In this document: positions 17,191-28,348 of the stretch, piece by piece
How the letters are laid out: each line of letters opens with the position of its first letter
How positions within the stretch are numbered: the first letter of the stretch is position 1
Source of the DNA: Sphingomonas kyeonggiensis
GTDB taxonomy: Bacteria; Pseudomonadota; Alphaproteobacteria; Sphingomonadales; Sphingomonadaceae
Assembly (NCBI RefSeq): GCF_030812785.1
Contig: NZ_JAUSTJ010000001.1
Coordinates: 744,001-808,000 of the forward strand
DNA: 64,000 bases
Reading direction: 5' to 3'
Program-made: the position numbers and the translations under genes
The notes under the pieces: model-generated
Database searches by the model: none
Told to the model about the DNA's origin: nothing
The model's input: the letters and a program-made list of their open reading frames with translations, nothing else

Positions 17191-18126
17191 ATGGAAGGCG
17201 AAGCCGCCGAAGACCCGAACCTGTTCCCCGCCACGGTGGGCGACAAGCTGCGTGCCGCGCGTGAGGCGCAGGGACTGGACCTTCCCGAGATCGCCTCGCG
17301 CACCCGGATTCCGCAGCGCCATCTCGAAGCGATCGAGAAGGGCAATTATGCCGGGCTTCCCTCGATCACCTATGCGCTGGGCTTCGCCAAGGCCTATGCC
17401 CGCGCCGTCGGTGCCGACGAGGTGGCGATCGCGCGCGATCTGCGTACCGAGCTGCACCGCAATCCCGAGCGCGCCGCGCCGATCCCCGCCTATGAGACCA
17501 GCGATCCGGCGCGCGTACCGCCGCGCGGCCTGGCGATCTTCGGCGCGCTGCTCGCTTTGGTCCTGATCGTCGGCGCGATCCTCTATTACGGCACCGACCT
17601 GTTCCGCGGCAGCGCGCCCGCGCCCGAGACGCTGGCGACCGAGGAGCCGGTGGCGAACACCGCCGACAACGGCATCGCCGGCAACGCGGTCGCGATCGTG
17701 CCGGTGGCAGCCGGCGGCCAGGTCTCGCTGATCGCGCTCGACACCGTCTGGATCCGCGTCACCGATGCCAAGGGCACCCGGCTCGTCGAGAAGGAGCTCG
17801 CTCCGGGCGAGCGCTATGACGTGCCGGCCGATGCCGATCATCCGCGCATCCGCACCGGCGGGCCGGAGAAGATCCAGGTGACGCTCAACGGCTCGAACAT
17901 CGATCCGCTCGGTCGTGCCGGCACGACCGTCGATGTCGAGGTGAGCGCCGATGCGCTGCGCAACCGCAACCAGCCCGGCGCGGGCCCGATCGCGGGGTCG
18001 AGCCCGGCGGCCTCGTCCGCGGCGCCCGCCCGGCGCGAGCGTCCCGCGGCGGCGCGTCCGCCGGTCGTGGCGCCTGCACCTGTCGAGCCGCTGCCTGCGA
18101 CGAGCACTGCCAACAGCACGCCATAA
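17191..18126 (+). CDS. RodZ-like cytoskeletal/HTH membrane protein
   Basis: 311 residues. A cytoplasmic helix-turn-helix of the HTH_25 type (KLRAAREAQGLDLPEIASRT, then IPQRHLEAIEKGNYAGLP) spans ~15-85. One membrane helix (GLAIFGALLALVLIVGAILYY) sits near 115-135. The periplasmic DUF4115 beta domain (IALDTVWIRVTDAKGTRLVE...) comes next, and the protein ends in a Pro/Ala-rich tail. This is the RodZ/YfgA layout; RodZ links MreB to the cell-wall elongation machinery. The start at 17191 has GGAGAG upstream. Neighbouring cpoB fits an envelope-function context. Confidence 0.88.
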   Translation: MEGEAAEDPNLFPATVGDKLRAAREAQGLDLPEIASRTRIPQRHLEAIEKGNYAGLPSITYALGFAKAYARAVGADEVAIARDLRTELHRNPERAAPIPAYETSDPARVPPRGLAIFGALLALVLIVGAILYYGTDLFRGSAPAPETLATEEPVANTADNGIAGNAVAIVPVAAGGQVSLIALDTVWIRVTDAKGTRLVEKELAPGERYDVPADADHPRIRTGGPEKIQVTLNGSNIDPLGRAGTTVDVEVSADALRNRNQPGAGPIAGSSPAASSAAPARRERPAAARPPVVAPAPVEPLPATSTANSTP

Positions 18127-18217
18127 GGATTTTCCCCGGGACTGGCGGGGAGTGCCTCCTACCGGTTATAGCGAATGTCTGTTCACCTTGTTTGACCTGC
18201 ACCGGGGGGTGTGATCG

Positions 18218-19192
18218 ATGCGTTTTCTTCTCGCTGCAACGGCAATGGCCGTCGTCTTCGCTGCCGCCGGCACGGCTCAGGCCCAGGATTCGGGCATTTC
18301 CGGCCGCGTCGACCGGCTCGAGCGCGAGATGCGCGCCGTGCAGCGCAAGGTCTTCCCGGGCGGCGCCGGCCAGACCGTCGAGCCGCAGATCACGCCCGAG
18401 ACCGACACCAGCATCCCCGGTATCCCGTCCAGCTCGCCGCTCAATGACCTCACCAGCCGCGTGACCGCGCTCGAGGAGCAGCAGCGCACGCTCACCGGCC
18501 AGGTCGAGCAGGGCCAGTATCGCCTGCGCCAGCTCGAGGACGCCTTCGCCGCCTATAAGCGGCTGACCGACAACCGCCTCAAGGCGCTCGAGGATCGCTC
18601 GACCGCCAATGCCGCGCTCGGCGGCGAGGACACTACCGTGCCCGGCGACACCGCCGGTGCGGTGATCCGCCCGCCCGCCCCGATCGGCACGCGCCCGTCG
18701 ATCCCGGCGCCGGGATCGAGCACCACGCCTGCGAACACGCCGAAGCCGACCGGCACACGCGCCCAGCAGGTCGCCGCGATCGAGAAGCCGGCGACCGGCG
18801 ATCCGGCCGAGGACGGCTATACCTATGGCTTCCGCCTGTGGCAGGCCAAGCTCTATCCGGAAGCGCGCCGCGAGCTCGAGGCGGTGGCGACCAAATACCC
18901 GACGCATCGCCGCGCCAGCTATTCGCAGAACCTGCTCGGCCGCGCCTATCTCGACAGCGGCGCGCCCAGCCTGGCGGCGGTCGCCTTCTACGAGAATTAC
19001 AAGAAGAACCCCAAGGGCGAGCGCGCGCCCGACAGCCTCTATTATCTGGCCCAGGCGCTCATCAAGCTGAAGAAGCCCGCCAGCGAAGTCTGCAAGGTCT
19101 ATACCGAGCTCGATCAGCTCTACGGCGACAAGCTGTCGATCGAGATGAAGACCGGTGTGGCCGAGGGCCGTGCAAGTCAGAAGTGCAAGTGA
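18218..19192 (+). CDS. cpoB: cell division coordinator CpoB (YbgF), Tol-Pal associated
   Basis: 324 residues. A Sec signal (MRFLLAATAMAVVFAAAGTA, cleavage after AQA) leads into two coiled-coil stretches (RVDRLEREMRAVQRKVF and LTSRVTALEEQQRTL). A Pro/Thr-rich linker precedes C-terminal TPR repeats (YTYGFRLWQAKLYPEARREL, SYSQNLLGRAYLDSG, LYYLAQALIKLKKPASEV). In E. coli CpoB coordinates Tol energy with PBP1b during constriction. The tol-pal genes themselves are not in the window. The tilS frame begins inside its 3' end. Confidence 0.92.
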   Translation: MRFLLAATAMAVVFAAAGTAQAQDSGISGRVDRLEREMRAVQRKVFPGGAGQTVEPQITPETDTSIPGIPSSSPLNDLTSRVTALEEQQRTLTGQVEQGQYRLRQLEDAFAAYKRLTDNRLKALEDRSTANAALGGEDTTVPGDTAGAVIRPPAPIGTRPSIPAPGSSTTPANTPKPTGTRAQQVAAIEKPATGDPAEDGYTYGFRLWQAKLYPEARRELEAVATKYPTHRRASYSQNLLGRAYLDSGAPSLAAVAFYENYKKNPKGERAPDSLYYLAQALIKLKKPASEVCKVYTELDQLYGDKLSIEMKTGVAEGRASQKCK

Positions 19193-20171
19193 CCGGCTGA
19201 CGCTCGACCCGAACACGGTCGAGCGCTTCCGGCGCGACTGTGCGGCGCTTACCGGTGCCGCGCCTTCCCCGGACCATCCCCTCGCGCTCGCCGTCTCGGG
19301 CGGGCCGGACAGTCTTGCCCTGCTGCTGCTCGCTCATAATGCCTGGCCCGGCGCGGTGATCGCCGCCACGGTCGATCATGGCCTTCGTCCCGAAGCGGCG
19401 GAAGAGGCGGCACTGGTCCGGCGCCTGTGCAACCAGCTCGACGTGCCGCACGAGACGCTGGCCGGCACCGTCCCCGCCGCCGGCAATCTCCAGCAGGGCG
19501 CCCGGGCGCTGCGCTATGCCCTGCTCGCCGACTGGGCGATCGGCCGCGCCGCCTGGGTCGCCACCGCGCACCAGCAGGACGATGTCGCCGAGACTTTCCT
19601 GATGCGGGCGCGGCGCGGGGCCGGCGTGGGCGGCCTGGCGGCGATGGCGGCGGCGCGGCCGCTCGGCCCGGTCACGCTGATCCGCCCGCTGCTCGGCTGG
19701 ACCCGTGCCGAGCTGGAGGCGCTGGTCGCAGCAGCCGGCATCGCCCCGGTCCGCGACCCCTCCAATGCCGATCCGCGCTTCGACCGCGTCCGCATCCGAG
19801 CGCTGCTCGCCGAGGCTGGGGACTTGCCCGCCGATCGCCTCGCGCTTGCCGCCGCGAATCTCCGCGATGCCGAGGATGCGCTCGCCTGGGCCGCCCAGCG
19901 CGAATGGCAGGCCCGGGCAACGGTTGCGCCGGATCGGGTGACGCTCGACCCTGCCGGCCTGCCCCGCGAGCTGCGCCGCCGCCTCGTCGAGCGCGCCGTC
20001 GCCGCGGTGCGCGCCGCGCATGGGCTTGGCCCCGACTGGCGCGAGACCGGGCTCGAGCCGCTGCTCGCCGCGCTCGATGCCGGGGGCACCGGTACGATTG
20101 CGGAAGTGATCGGCCGAACCAAAGCCGGTATCTGGCGTTTCGAACTGGCGCCGCCGCGTCGATCACACTGA
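19155..20171 (+). CDS. tilS: tRNA(Ile)-lysidine synthase
   Basis: Up to 338 residues. It modifies C34 of the tRNA-Ile CAU anticodon to lysidine and is essential for AUA decoding. The PP-loop ATP motif [15 protein letters not shown] is near residue 47, with [18 protein letters not shown] and [19 protein letters not shown] following. The C-terminal TilS domains are shortened relative to E. coli, as in many alphaproteobacteria. The start is uncertain: GTG at 19155 and GTG at 19170 both lie inside cpoB, and there is no ATG near. The cpoB-tilS-ftsH order is the conserved one. Confidence 0.93.
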   Translation: MWPRAVQVRSASDRLTLDPNTVERFRRDCAALTGAAPSPDHPLALAVSGGPDSLALLLLAHNAWPGAVIAATVDHGLRPEAAEEAALVRRLCNQLDVPHETLAGTVPAAGNLQQGARALRYALLADWAIGRAAWVATAHQQDDVAETFLMRARRGAGVGGLAAMAAARPLGPVTLIRPLLGWTRAELEALVAAAGIAPVRDPSNADPRFDRVRIRALLAEAGDLPADRLALAAANLRDAEDALAWAAQREWQARATVAPDRVTLDPAGLPRELRRRLVERAVAAVRAAHGLGPDWRETGLEPLLAALDAGGTGTIAEVIGRTKAGIWRFELAPPRRSH

Positions 20172-20238
20172 TCGACGCTGTTCCATTGCCATTAACTTGG
20201 CCGTGCCTATCTTGGTACGCGAAAGGTACCGATTCCGC

Positions 20239-22203
<1,965 letters not shown>

Positions 22204-22240
22204 CGCAGCGGCAGAAACGCTGCCGACACGCGAAGCGATT

Positions 22241-22271
22241 AGCCCCTCTTCGGACCATTCGGAGAGGGGCT
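22241..22271 (+). terminator. hairpin after ftsH
   Basis: AGCCCCTCT (22241-22249) pairs with AGAGGGGCT (22263-22271), 38 bases after the ftsH stop and followed by TCTCAT. It ends only six bases before the next ATG (22278), so it may also mask that gene's ribosome-binding site. Confidence 0.65.
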
Positions 22272-22277
22272 TCTCAT

Positions 22278-22658
22278 ATGCGGGCGTCGATCGTCGCTTC
22301 CCTGCTTCTCGTCAGCATTCCGGCCTCCGCGCAACAGGCGCCGCCGGCAACGGCGCAGGCCTTCCTCATCCGGTGGAACGAAGTGCAGAGCCTCGGCCTG
22401 TCGCCGGTCTCGCCCGAGATGCAGGCGCTGCTCGCCGCGTTCGGCGAAGAGGCGGCGCGCTACAAGGAAACGCTCGCGGCCGATGCGAAGGCCGGCAAGC
22501 CACCGCGCGCCTGCCCGCGCAAGGGTAGCAGTGACACGATCGACCTTGGCGGGCTCGCTGCGTCCTTCGAAGCGCTCCCGGCGGATGCGCGTGCCGGACT
22601 GACCTTCCACGACGGCGTCTATGCGTTTCTCGACCGGCGCTATCCCTGCGCCGGCTGA
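22278..22658 (+). CDS. small secreted protein, Rap1a/Tai-like layout
   Basis: 126 residues with a Sec signal (MRASIVASLLLVSIPASAQQ). The mature part has two widely spaced Cys: RACPRKG and, at the very end, RRYPCAG. A helix PADARAGLTFHDGVYAFL lies between them. This Cys-helix-Cys-at-end pattern resembles the periplasmic Rap1a/Tai immunity fold. The resemblance is by eye only, and no type VI effector gene lies nearby. It may instead be a generic sphingomonad secreted protein. Confidence 0.6.
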   Translation: MRASIVASLLLVSIPASAQQAPPATAQAFLIRWNEVQSLGLSPVSPEMQALLAAFGEEAARYKETLAADAKAGKPPRACPRKGSSDTIDLGGLAASFEALPADARAGLTFHDGVYAFLDRRYPCAG

Positions 22659-22662
22659 GCCT

Positions 22663-23751
22663 TCAGCCGAACATCCCCAGCGCCACCAGGATCAGCAGGA
22701 AGATCACCAGGATCCAGCTGATGAAGAAGGTCAGCACCCAGGCGCGCATGAAGGCGGAGAACCAGCCGATGTCATAGGCCTGTTTGAGCTGGCGGGTGAT
22801 GTGGACGAAGGGCACCAGCACCGCCACCGTCCATAGCGGACCGCCGCCCAGCCCGATCGCGTTGGCGATCGCCACCACGATGTAGAAGAGCGACATGAAC
22901 GCGATCGAATAGGTGATGAAGATCGTGTGGTCGTACAGCTTGTACTGGCGCTTCCAGAAGAACAGCGCCCACAGGAACGGCAGCGACAGCGGGATCAGCA
23001 GCCAGGAGAATTTGTAGCTGGCCGACTGGAGCTTGTACATCATCAGCGCCGGGTTCTTCTGCCACTTCTCGATGCCGTGATCGAGCGCGTGCCAGCCGGT
23101 ATGCGCCTCCGTCGTCGATACGTCGATCGGGCCGCCCTCCAGCGCCTTGCCCGCCTTGTCGAGCCCGGCGAGTTGCTGCTGCGCATCGGCGATGTCCTCG
23201 CGATACCTGGCCTTGTCGTCCTCGTCGTTCGCCTTGGCGAGCTTCTTCTGCGCCTTGTTCAGATCGTCCTGCGCGTCCTTCCTCGCAAAGTCGATCGCCG
23301 CCACCGGTTTGAGATTGCCGCCGCCCAGCTCGCTCGGCGCCGAGATGCCGACCCAGGAGAAGACCGCGAACATCGCGAAGACCGAGAAGAGGAAGATCGC
23401 CATCGGCGAGACGAAGCGCGCGCGCTCGCCGGCGATGTAGCGCTTGGTCAGCTCGCCCGGGCGCCAGGCGAGCATCGGCAGCGTGTTCCACAATTTTCCT
23501 TCGAAGTGGAAGACGCCGTGCAGGATATCGTGGCCGATCGCGTGCAGCGAGCGGTGGACATGCCCCGCCTGGCCGCAATTATGGCAATGCGATCCGATCA
23601 GCGCGGTCCCGCAATTGAGGCAGAGCCCATGGTCGTCGCCATGACCTTCGCCTGCGTTCGGCTCCACGGCGCGACCAAGCAACGCCCCCGTCGCCAGTTC
23701 CCCAGCTGCTTCGAGTTCCCCCACCATGGGCAGCAGGCCTATCAGCTTCAT
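22663..23751 (-). CDS. DUF3667 zinc-ribbon membrane protein
   Basis: 362 residues. Near residue 45, [20 protein letters not shown] is a four-Cys zinc ribbon, followed by [20 protein letters not shown], the typical DUF3667 opening. A helical, charged segment ([21 protein letters not shown]) lies outside the membrane between the first and later hydrophobic helices. Four C-terminal membrane helices follow ([72 protein letters not shown]). Function unknown. The ATG at 23751 is only 28 bases from the divergent proA start; 23727 is an alternative. Confidence 0.85.
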   Translation of the reverse strand: MKLIGLLPMVGELEAAGELATGALLGRAVEPNAGEGHGDDHGLCLNCGTALIGSHCHNCGQAGHVHRSLHAIGHDILHGVFHFEGKLWNTLPMLAWRPGELTKRYIAGERARFVSPMAIFLFSVFAMFAVFSWVGISAPSELGGGNLKPVAAIDFARKDAQDDLNKAQKKLAKANDEDDKARYREDIADAQQQLAGLDKAGKALEGGPIDVSTTEAHTGWHALDHGIEKWQKNPALMMYKLQSASYKFSWLLIPLSLPFLWALFFWKRQYKLYDHTIFITYSIAFMSLFYIVVAIANAIGLGGGPLWTVAVLVPFVHITRQLKQAYDIGWFSAFMRAWVLTFFISWILVIFLLILVALGMFG

Positions 23752-23778
23752 GTTGCACGTGCTAGGCGCATGCGCAGC

Positions 23779-25032
23779 ATGACCGATACCGCTGCCCTGA
23801 TCGCCGAAATGGCCGCCCGCGCCCGCCTCGCCTCGACGAAGCTCGCCGCGATGCCGACCCCGGCCAAGGCAGCTGCGCTGCGTGCTGCCGCCGCCGCGAT
23901 CCGTGCCGATGCCGCCACGATCCAGGCCGCCAATGAAGAGGACATGGCCGCCGCCGAGGCGAACGGCCTGTCCGGCGCGCTGCTCGACCGGCTCAAGCTC
24001 GACGCGAAGCGGATCGAGAGCATGGCTGCCGGCGTCGAGGCGGTGGCCGGCCTCGCCGATCCGGTCGGCGACGTGTTCGACCGGGTCGAGCGCCCCAACG
24101 GCCTGGTCCTGACCCGGGTAAGGGTGCCGATTGGGGTGATCGGCATCATCTATGAGAGCCGGCCCAACGTCACTGCCGATGCCGGCGCGCTCTGCGCGAT
24201 GGCGGGCAATGCCGCGATCCTGCGCGGCGGTTCCGAAGCGATCCGCTCGAACCGCGCGATCCATGCGGCGCTCGCCCGTGGTCTCTCCGAAGGCGGCATG
24301 CCCGCGGATGCGGTGCAGCTGGTTCCCGTCACCGATCGCGCCGCAGTCGGCGCGATGCTCACCGCAGAAGGCGCGATCGACATGGTGGTGCCGCGGGGCG
24401 GCAAGGGGCTGGTCGCCCGCGTCCAGGCCGAGGCGCGGGTGCCCGTGCTCGCCCATCTCGACGGGCTCAACCACACTTATATCGACGGCGCCGCCGATCC
24501 GGCGATGGCGAAGGAGCTGGCGCTCAACGCCAAGATGCGCCGCACCGGCATCTGCGGCGCGACCGAGACCCTGCTGATCGACCGCGCCTTTGCCGATCCC
24601 GCGCCGATCCTCGCCGGCCTGGCCGATGCCGGCTGCGAGCTGCGCGGCGACGCCGATGTCCGGGCGCTCGAGCCGCGCATGGTCGCGGCCAGCGATGAGG
24701 ATTGGGACACCGAATATCTCGATTCGATCCTGTCGGTGAAGCTGGTTGACGGCGTCGATGCCGCGATGGCGCACATCGCCGCGCATGGCTCGCACCATAC
24801 CGATGCGATCGTCACCGCCGACGAAGCCGTGGCGGAGAAGTTCCTCGCCCAGGTCGACAGCGCGATCGTGGTGTGGAACGCCTCCACCCAGTTCGCCGAT
24901 GGCGGCGAGTTCGGGCTGGGCGCCGAGATCGGCATCTCCACCGGCCGGCTGCATGCGCGTGGACCCGTCGCGCTCGAAGGCCTGACGACGTACAAATGGG
25001 TCGTCCGCGGTACGGGGCAGGCGCGTCCTTGA
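23779..25032 (+). CDS. proA: gamma-glutamyl phosphate reductase
   Basis: 417 residues. It catalyses the NADPH-dependent second step of proline biosynthesis, gamma-glutamyl phosphate to glutamate semialdehyde. It is an aldehyde-dehydrogenase-fold enzyme with [20 protein letters not shown] near residue 110, [19 protein letters not shown] for the nucleotide, and the catalytic Cys in [16 protein letters not shown]. Normally proA is followed directly by nadD; here a toxin-antitoxin pair intervenes. An ATG at 23770 is an alternative start. Confidence 0.97.
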   Translation: MTDTAALIAEMAARARLASTKLAAMPTPAKAAALRAAAAAIRADAATIQAANEEDMAAAEANGLSGALLDRLKLDAKRIESMAAGVEAVAGLADPVGDVFDRVERPNGLVLTRVRVPIGVIGIIYESRPNVTADAGALCAMAGNAAILRGGSEAIRSNRAIHAALARGLSEGGMPADAVQLVPVTDRAAVGAMLTAEGAIDMVVPRGGKGLVARVQAEARVPVLAHLDGLNHTYIDGAADPAMAKELALNAKMRRTGICGATETLLIDRAFADPAPILAGLADAGCELRGDADVRALEPRMVAASDEDWDTEYLDSILSVKLVDGVDAAMAHIAAHGSHHTDAIVTADEAVAEKFLAQVDSAIVVWNASTQFADGGEFGLGAEIGISTGRLHARGPVALEGLTTYKWVVRGTGQARP

Positions 25033-25043
25033 AGCCTGTGTAT

Positions 25044-25059
25044 CGAATGTATACATTCG
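25044..25059. promoter_or_regulatory. perfect palindrome: probable toxin-antitoxin operator/promoter
   Basis: CGAATGTATACATTCG is a perfect 16-base palindrome ending four bases before the antitoxin ATG. A TTGAAG at 25029 and ATACAT at 25051, 16 bases apart, could be -35 and -10 boxes. Transcription would then start at or next to the ATG, giving a leaderless mRNA; no ribosome-binding site is visible. Ribbon-helix-helix antitoxins usually bind such GTATAC-type palindromes to autoregulate. Confidence 0.65.
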
Positions 25060-25063
25060 TTGC

Positions 25064-25318
25064 ATGACCAAGCCGGCCGTCATCACCGCCCGCCTCGACG
25101 AAGAGGGATTGGCAAGGCTCGATACGCTCGCCGGGATGCTTGAGCGATCGCGGGCTTGGATCGTGGCGAAGGCGGTTCAGCGCTATGTGGATGAGGAGCT
25201 GGAGTTTCGTGCCTTCATTCAAGAGGGCATAGACTCGGCCGATCGTGGCGAATTGATCAGCCAGGAAGACATGGAAGCCTGGTTCGAAGCCCGCCACCGG
25301 CAAGCCGCCGCTGAATGA
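25064..25318 (+). CDS. ribbon-helix-helix (CopG/ParD-type) antitoxin
   Basis: 84 residues. The N-terminal AVITARLDEEGLARLDTLAG strand-helix and the following RSRAWIVAKAVQRYVDEEL helix form a CopG-like DNA-binding fold. The C-terminal half is acidic and likely wraps the toxin. The stop overlaps the toxin ATG (ATGA). The palindrome immediately upstream gives the pair its own regulation inside the proA-nadD run. Confidence 0.88.
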   Translation: MTKPAVITARLDEEGLARLDTLAGMLERSRAWIVAKAVQRYVDEELEFRAFIQEGIDSADRGELISQEDMEAWFEARHRQAAAE

Positions 25319-25602
25319 ATCGCGCTCGATGGACACCGCCGGCGCAGGACGACTTGGCCGCGCTGGACGATGAGTCTTCTCAACTGTCGCCAGAATATGC
25401 GCGGCGCATAGGGCGTGAAGCCTTGGCCGCGGCGCGTTTTCTGGCGGAGAATCCTGGAGCAGGCCCCGTGGTTGAAGGCCCAGTGCGCAAATGGCGCGTG
25501 CTGCGAACCGACTATGTTCTCCTCTATCGGATTGTCGCTGGCGGGGTGGAGATTCTTCGGCTCCATCACGCAATGCGCGATTGGCGGCCGCGTCGGCAAT
25601 GA
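25315..25602 (+). CDS. RelE/ParE-family toxin
   Basis: 95 residues with the family pattern: RWTPPAQDDLAALDDESS at the N-terminus, a helix EYARRIGREALAAARFLAEN, then KWRVLRTDYVLLYRIVAGGV and a final EILRLHHAMRDWRP. The conserved Arg and the C-terminal HAxRxW fit the ParE/RelE fold, which poisons gyrase (ParE) or cleaves ribosome-bound mRNA (RelE); the sequence does not separate the two. It overlaps the antitoxin by four bases, and its stop overlaps the nadD ATG by four bases, so nadD may be translationally coupled to the toxin. Confidence 0.88.
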   Translation: MNRARWTPPAQDDLAALDDESSQLSPEYARRIGREALAAARFLAENPGAGPVVEGPVRKWRVLRTDYVLLYRIVAGGVEILRLHHAMRDWRPRRQ

Positions 25603-26267
25603 AGCGCATCGGCCTGCTCGGCGGCTCGTTCAACCCGGCGCATCTCGGTCATCGCAAGCTTTCGCTCCACGCGATCCGCGCGCTGGGGCTCGATGAAGTA
25701 TGGTGGCTGGTCTCGCCCGGCAATCCGCTCAAGGACAGGGCCGGCATGGCGCCGTTCAAGGTGCGCATGGCCTCGGCCGAGCGCATGGCCCGTCACGCGC
25801 CGATCCGGGTGTCGGACATCGAGAAGCGGATCAAGACGCGCTACACCGCCGATACCGTCCGCAAGCTGCCCCGGCTCTTCCCCCAGCATCGCTTCATCTG
25901 GCTGATGGGCGCGGACAATCTCGCCCAGTTCCACAAATGGGAGCGCTGGCGCGATATTGCCGAGCAGGTTCCGATTGCGGTGATCGCCCGTCCGGGATAT
26001 GATCGCGATGCCCATGCAAGTCCTGCAATGGGTTGGCTGCGGCGCGCTGTGTGGCCCGCAGGCCAGGCGAAGAACTGGACGCGTTGGAGATTGCCGGCCC
26101 TCGTGCTGTTGCGCTTCCGCCCCGATCCTACTTCGGCGACGAGCCTTCGGGCCGCCGATCCCGCCTGGCACCGGCGTTATGCGGGTACCGGTCAAAGTGA
26201 TACTTTGACGGGATCGGATAAGGCGTCGTCTCCATCCCGACACCACACAGACCCGTTGCAACCCTAG
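25599..26267 (+). CDS. nadD: nicotinate-nucleotide adenylyltransferase
   Basis: 222 residues. It makes deamido-NAD from nicotinate mononucleotide and ATP. RIGLLGGSFNPAHLGHRKLS carries the GSFNPxHxGH nucleotidyltransferase signature. MGADNLAQFHKWERW is the substrate loop, and TRYTADTVRKL corresponds to the usual SxTxxR-type motif, which is only partly conserved here. The C-terminus extends beyond the usual end with a low-complexity Ser/Thr tail (GSDKASSPSRHH). Its start overlaps the toxin stop. Confidence 0.95.
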   Translation: MKRIGLLGGSFNPAHLGHRKLSLHAIRALGLDEVWWLVSPGNPLKDRAGMAPFKVRMASAERMARHAPIRVSDIEKRIKTRYTADTVRKLPRLFPQHRFIWLMGADNLAQFHKWERWRDIAEQVPIAVIARPGYDRDAHASPAMGWLRRAVWPAGQAKNWTRWRLPALVLLRFRPDPTSATSLRAADPAWHRRYAGTGQSDTLTGSDKASSPSRHHTDPLQP

Positions 26268-26275
26268 GAGGCCCC

Positions 26276-26656
26276 TTGGCCACATCGCCCAATGTTCTGC
26301 GTTCCTCCGATGCCAAGGATGGCGTCGAGGCGCTGCACCAGCTCGTGATGGCGTCGCTCGACGACGATCAGGCGGTCGAGACGGTCTCGATCCCGCTTGC
26401 CGGCAAGAGCAGCATCGCCGACTACATGGTCGTGGCCTCGGGCCGCTCGACGCGCCAGGTCGCCTCGATGGCGATCAAGCTCGCCGACAAGATCAAGGCC
26501 GAGTTCGGCCGCACCCCGCGCGTGGAAGGCCTGCCCACCGCCGATTGGGTGCTGATCGACGCGGGCGACGTGATCGTCCACCTGTTCCGCCCCGAGGTGC
26601 GCAGCTTCTACAATCTCGAGCGCATGTGGTCGTTCGGCGAAGCCGGCCAAGCGTAA
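26276..26656 (+). CDS. rsfS: ribosome silencing factor RsfS
   Basis: 126 residues. It binds ribosomal protein L14 and blocks subunit joining during starvation. Typical motifs are SSIADYMVVASGRSTRQVAS, EGLPTADWVLIDAGDVIVHL and RPEVRSFYNLERMW. The start is a TTG at 26276 with a near-ideal TAGGAGG five bases upstream, a rare start codon fixed here by the ribosome-binding site. Lies between nadD and rlmH in the conserved order. Confidence 0.95.
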   Translation: MATSPNVLRSSDAKDGVEALHQLVMASLDDDQAVETVSIPLAGKSSIADYMVVASGRSTRQVASMAIKLADKIKAEFGRTPRVEGLPTADWVLIDAGDVIVHLFRPEVRSFYNLERMWSFGEAGQA

Positions 26657-26679
26657 TCCGGTAAGGGGCCGCGCGGGCG

Positions 26680-27102
26680 ATGCAGCTACACATCGTCGCG
26701 CGCGGCAAGATCGGCCGCAGTCCGGAAGCGGAGCTGGTCGATCGCTATCTCAAGCGCATCCAATGGCCGACCCGGGTGACCGAGCTGCCCGATACCGGCG
26801 GCAAGGTCCCCGACATCTTGGGCACCACCCGGGTCGTCATGCTCGACGAGCTGGGCGAGAACCTGCCCTCCCGGGTGATCGCCGAGCGGCTCGGCGCCTG
26901 GCGCGACGACGGGGTGCGCGAGACGCGTTTCCTGATCGGCGCGGCGGACGGGTTCGACGATGCCCAGCGCGCCCAGGCAGACCTGCTGATCAGCTTCGGC
27001 CGCGCTACTTGGCCGCACATGATGGCCCGCGCGATGCTCGCCGAGCAGCTGTGGCGCGCCACCTCGATCCTTGCCAACCACCCCTATCATCGCGAAGGCT
27101 GA
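26680..27102 (+). CDS. rlmH: 23S rRNA (pseudouridine1915-N3)-methyltransferase
   Basis: 140 residues. A SPOUT methyltransferase that methylates pseudouridine 1915 in helix 69 of 23S rRNA on assembled ribosomes. MQLHIVARGKIGRSPEAELV opens the fold. VVMLDELGENLPSRVIAERL and FLIGAADGFDD form the knotted AdoMet site, and ISFGRATWPHMMARAMLAEQ with YRAxxIxxxxPYH-like LANHPYHREG closes the protein. All family landmarks are present. Confidence 0.97.
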   Translation: MQLHIVARGKIGRSPEAELVDRYLKRIQWPTRVTELPDTGGKVPDILGTTRVVMLDELGENLPSRVIAERLGAWRDDGVRETRFLIGAADGFDDAQRAQADLLISFGRATWPHMMARAMLAEQLWRATSILANHPYHREG

Positions 27103-27106
27103 GCCC

Positions 27107-28279
27107 ATGCTCCGCCCGCTCGTCCTTGTTGCCAGCCTGGTCGCGATCCTCGTCACCGGCAATCTCGCCGCGGCGCAGGCGCCGAGCCTGGCCGAGCAGC
27201 AGGGCCGGCTGCGCGACGCCACCGCCCAGTCCAATGCCGCCCAGGCCCGCAGCGCCGCGCTCGAGCGCCAGGCCGCCGCCGAAAGCAACCAGGCCGCCCA
27301 GGCCCGCGCCCGCGAGGCCGCCGCCGCCGAACGGATCAAGGCGGCCGAGGCCGACATCGCCGCCGCCCGCGCCCGAATCGGCATCGTCGATCGCCAGCTG
27401 GCCGGACAGCGCACCCGCGTCGCCGAGCGCCAGGGGCCGATCCTCCGCCTGATCGCCGCGCTCCAGTCGATGGCGCGCCGCCCGGCGGTGCTCGGCCTGG
27501 TCCAGCCCGGCTCGACCACCGACATGGTCCATGTCCGCGCCGTGCTCGGCACCGTCATGCCCGTGGTCGAATCGCGTACCCGCGACGTCCGCGCCGAGCT
27601 CTCCCGCATCCGCCAGCTCCGCGCCCAGGCGCTCGCCGCGGTGAACAGCTTCCGCGACGCCCGCCAGCGGATCGAGCAGGAGCGGATCGGGCTCGTGAAG
27701 CTCGAAGCCGAGCACCGCGCCCGCTCGGCGCAGCTTGCCTCCAGCGCGCTCGTCGAATCGGACCGCGCGATCGCCCTGGGGGAACGCGCCCGCGAGATCG
27801 TCGATCAGATCGAGACCAGCGGCGAGGCCGCCGAGATCCAGGCCGATCTCGCCGCACTTCCCGGCCCGCTGCCCCGCCCCGGCAGCGCCGTCGCCGCCAC
27901 CGGGCCCAGGGGCGGCCCGCCCTATCTGCTTCCCGTCGCCGGCACGGTCGTCACCGGCATGGGCGAGCTTTCCCCCACCGGCGTGCGCGCGCGCGGCGTC
28001 ACCCTCGCCTGCGCCGCCAACAGCGATGCCGTCGCCCCCACCGGCGGGCGCATCCTCTTCGCCGGCCCGTTCCGCGACTATGGCGGCGTCGTGATCATCG
28101 ATCATGGCAATGGCTGGACCAGCTCGATCACCGGGCTCGGCGCCATCGCCGTCCGCGTCGGCCAGCAGGTTTCGCAAGGCACCCGCATCGGCCGCGCCCC
28201 CGAAACCGAGGCGCCGCGCATCACCGTCGAGCTGCGCCGCCGCGGCGAACCCATGGACCTGGCAAGGCTGCTCGGCTGA
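27107..28279 (+). CDS. EnvC-like murein hydrolase activator (degenerate M23/LytM)
   Basis: 390 residues. A Sec signal (LVLVASLVAILVTGNLAAAQ) is followed by long coiled-coil segments (~25-110 and ~150-260) rich in Ala/Arg/Glu. The C-terminal LytM domain contains VVIIDHGNGWTSSITGLGAI. The last zinc-ligand His of active M23 peptidases (YGHL) is replaced here by ITGL, as in EnvC, which is not an enzyme but activates amidases at the septum. Sits upstream of ctpA, the standard alphaproteobacterial order. Confidence 0.9.
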   Translation: MLRPLVLVASLVAILVTGNLAAAQAPSLAEQQGRLRDATAQSNAAQARSAALERQAAAESNQAAQARAREAAAAERIKAAEADIAAARARIGIVDRQLAGQRTRVAERQGPILRLIAALQSMARRPAVLGLVQPGSTTDMVHVRAVLGTVMPVVESRTRDVRAELSRIRQLRAQALAAVNSFRDARQRIEQERIGLVKLEAEHRARSAQLASSALVESDRAIALGERAREIVDQIETSGEAAEIQADLAALPGPLPRPGSAVAATGPRGGPPYLLPVAGTVVTGMGELSPTGVRARGVTLACAANSDAVAPTGGRILFAGPFRDYGGVVIIDHGNGWTSSITGLGAIAVRVGQQVSQGTRIGRAPETEAPRITVELRRRGEPMDLARLLG

Positions 28280-28348
28280 ATCTGCCGTGCAATTGCCGCG
28301 ATCCCGTCCTAGATTGTCTCTCGAACGCGTTTCCGGAAAGTAGTGTTG

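Noticed and set aside
22663..25086. A very long open frame on the minus strand across proA
   Set aside because: Only its 3' part (22663-23751) makes a sensible protein, the DUF3667 product. The rest is antisense to proA, has low-complexity Arg/Gly/Ala content and is a by-product of GC-rich codon use.
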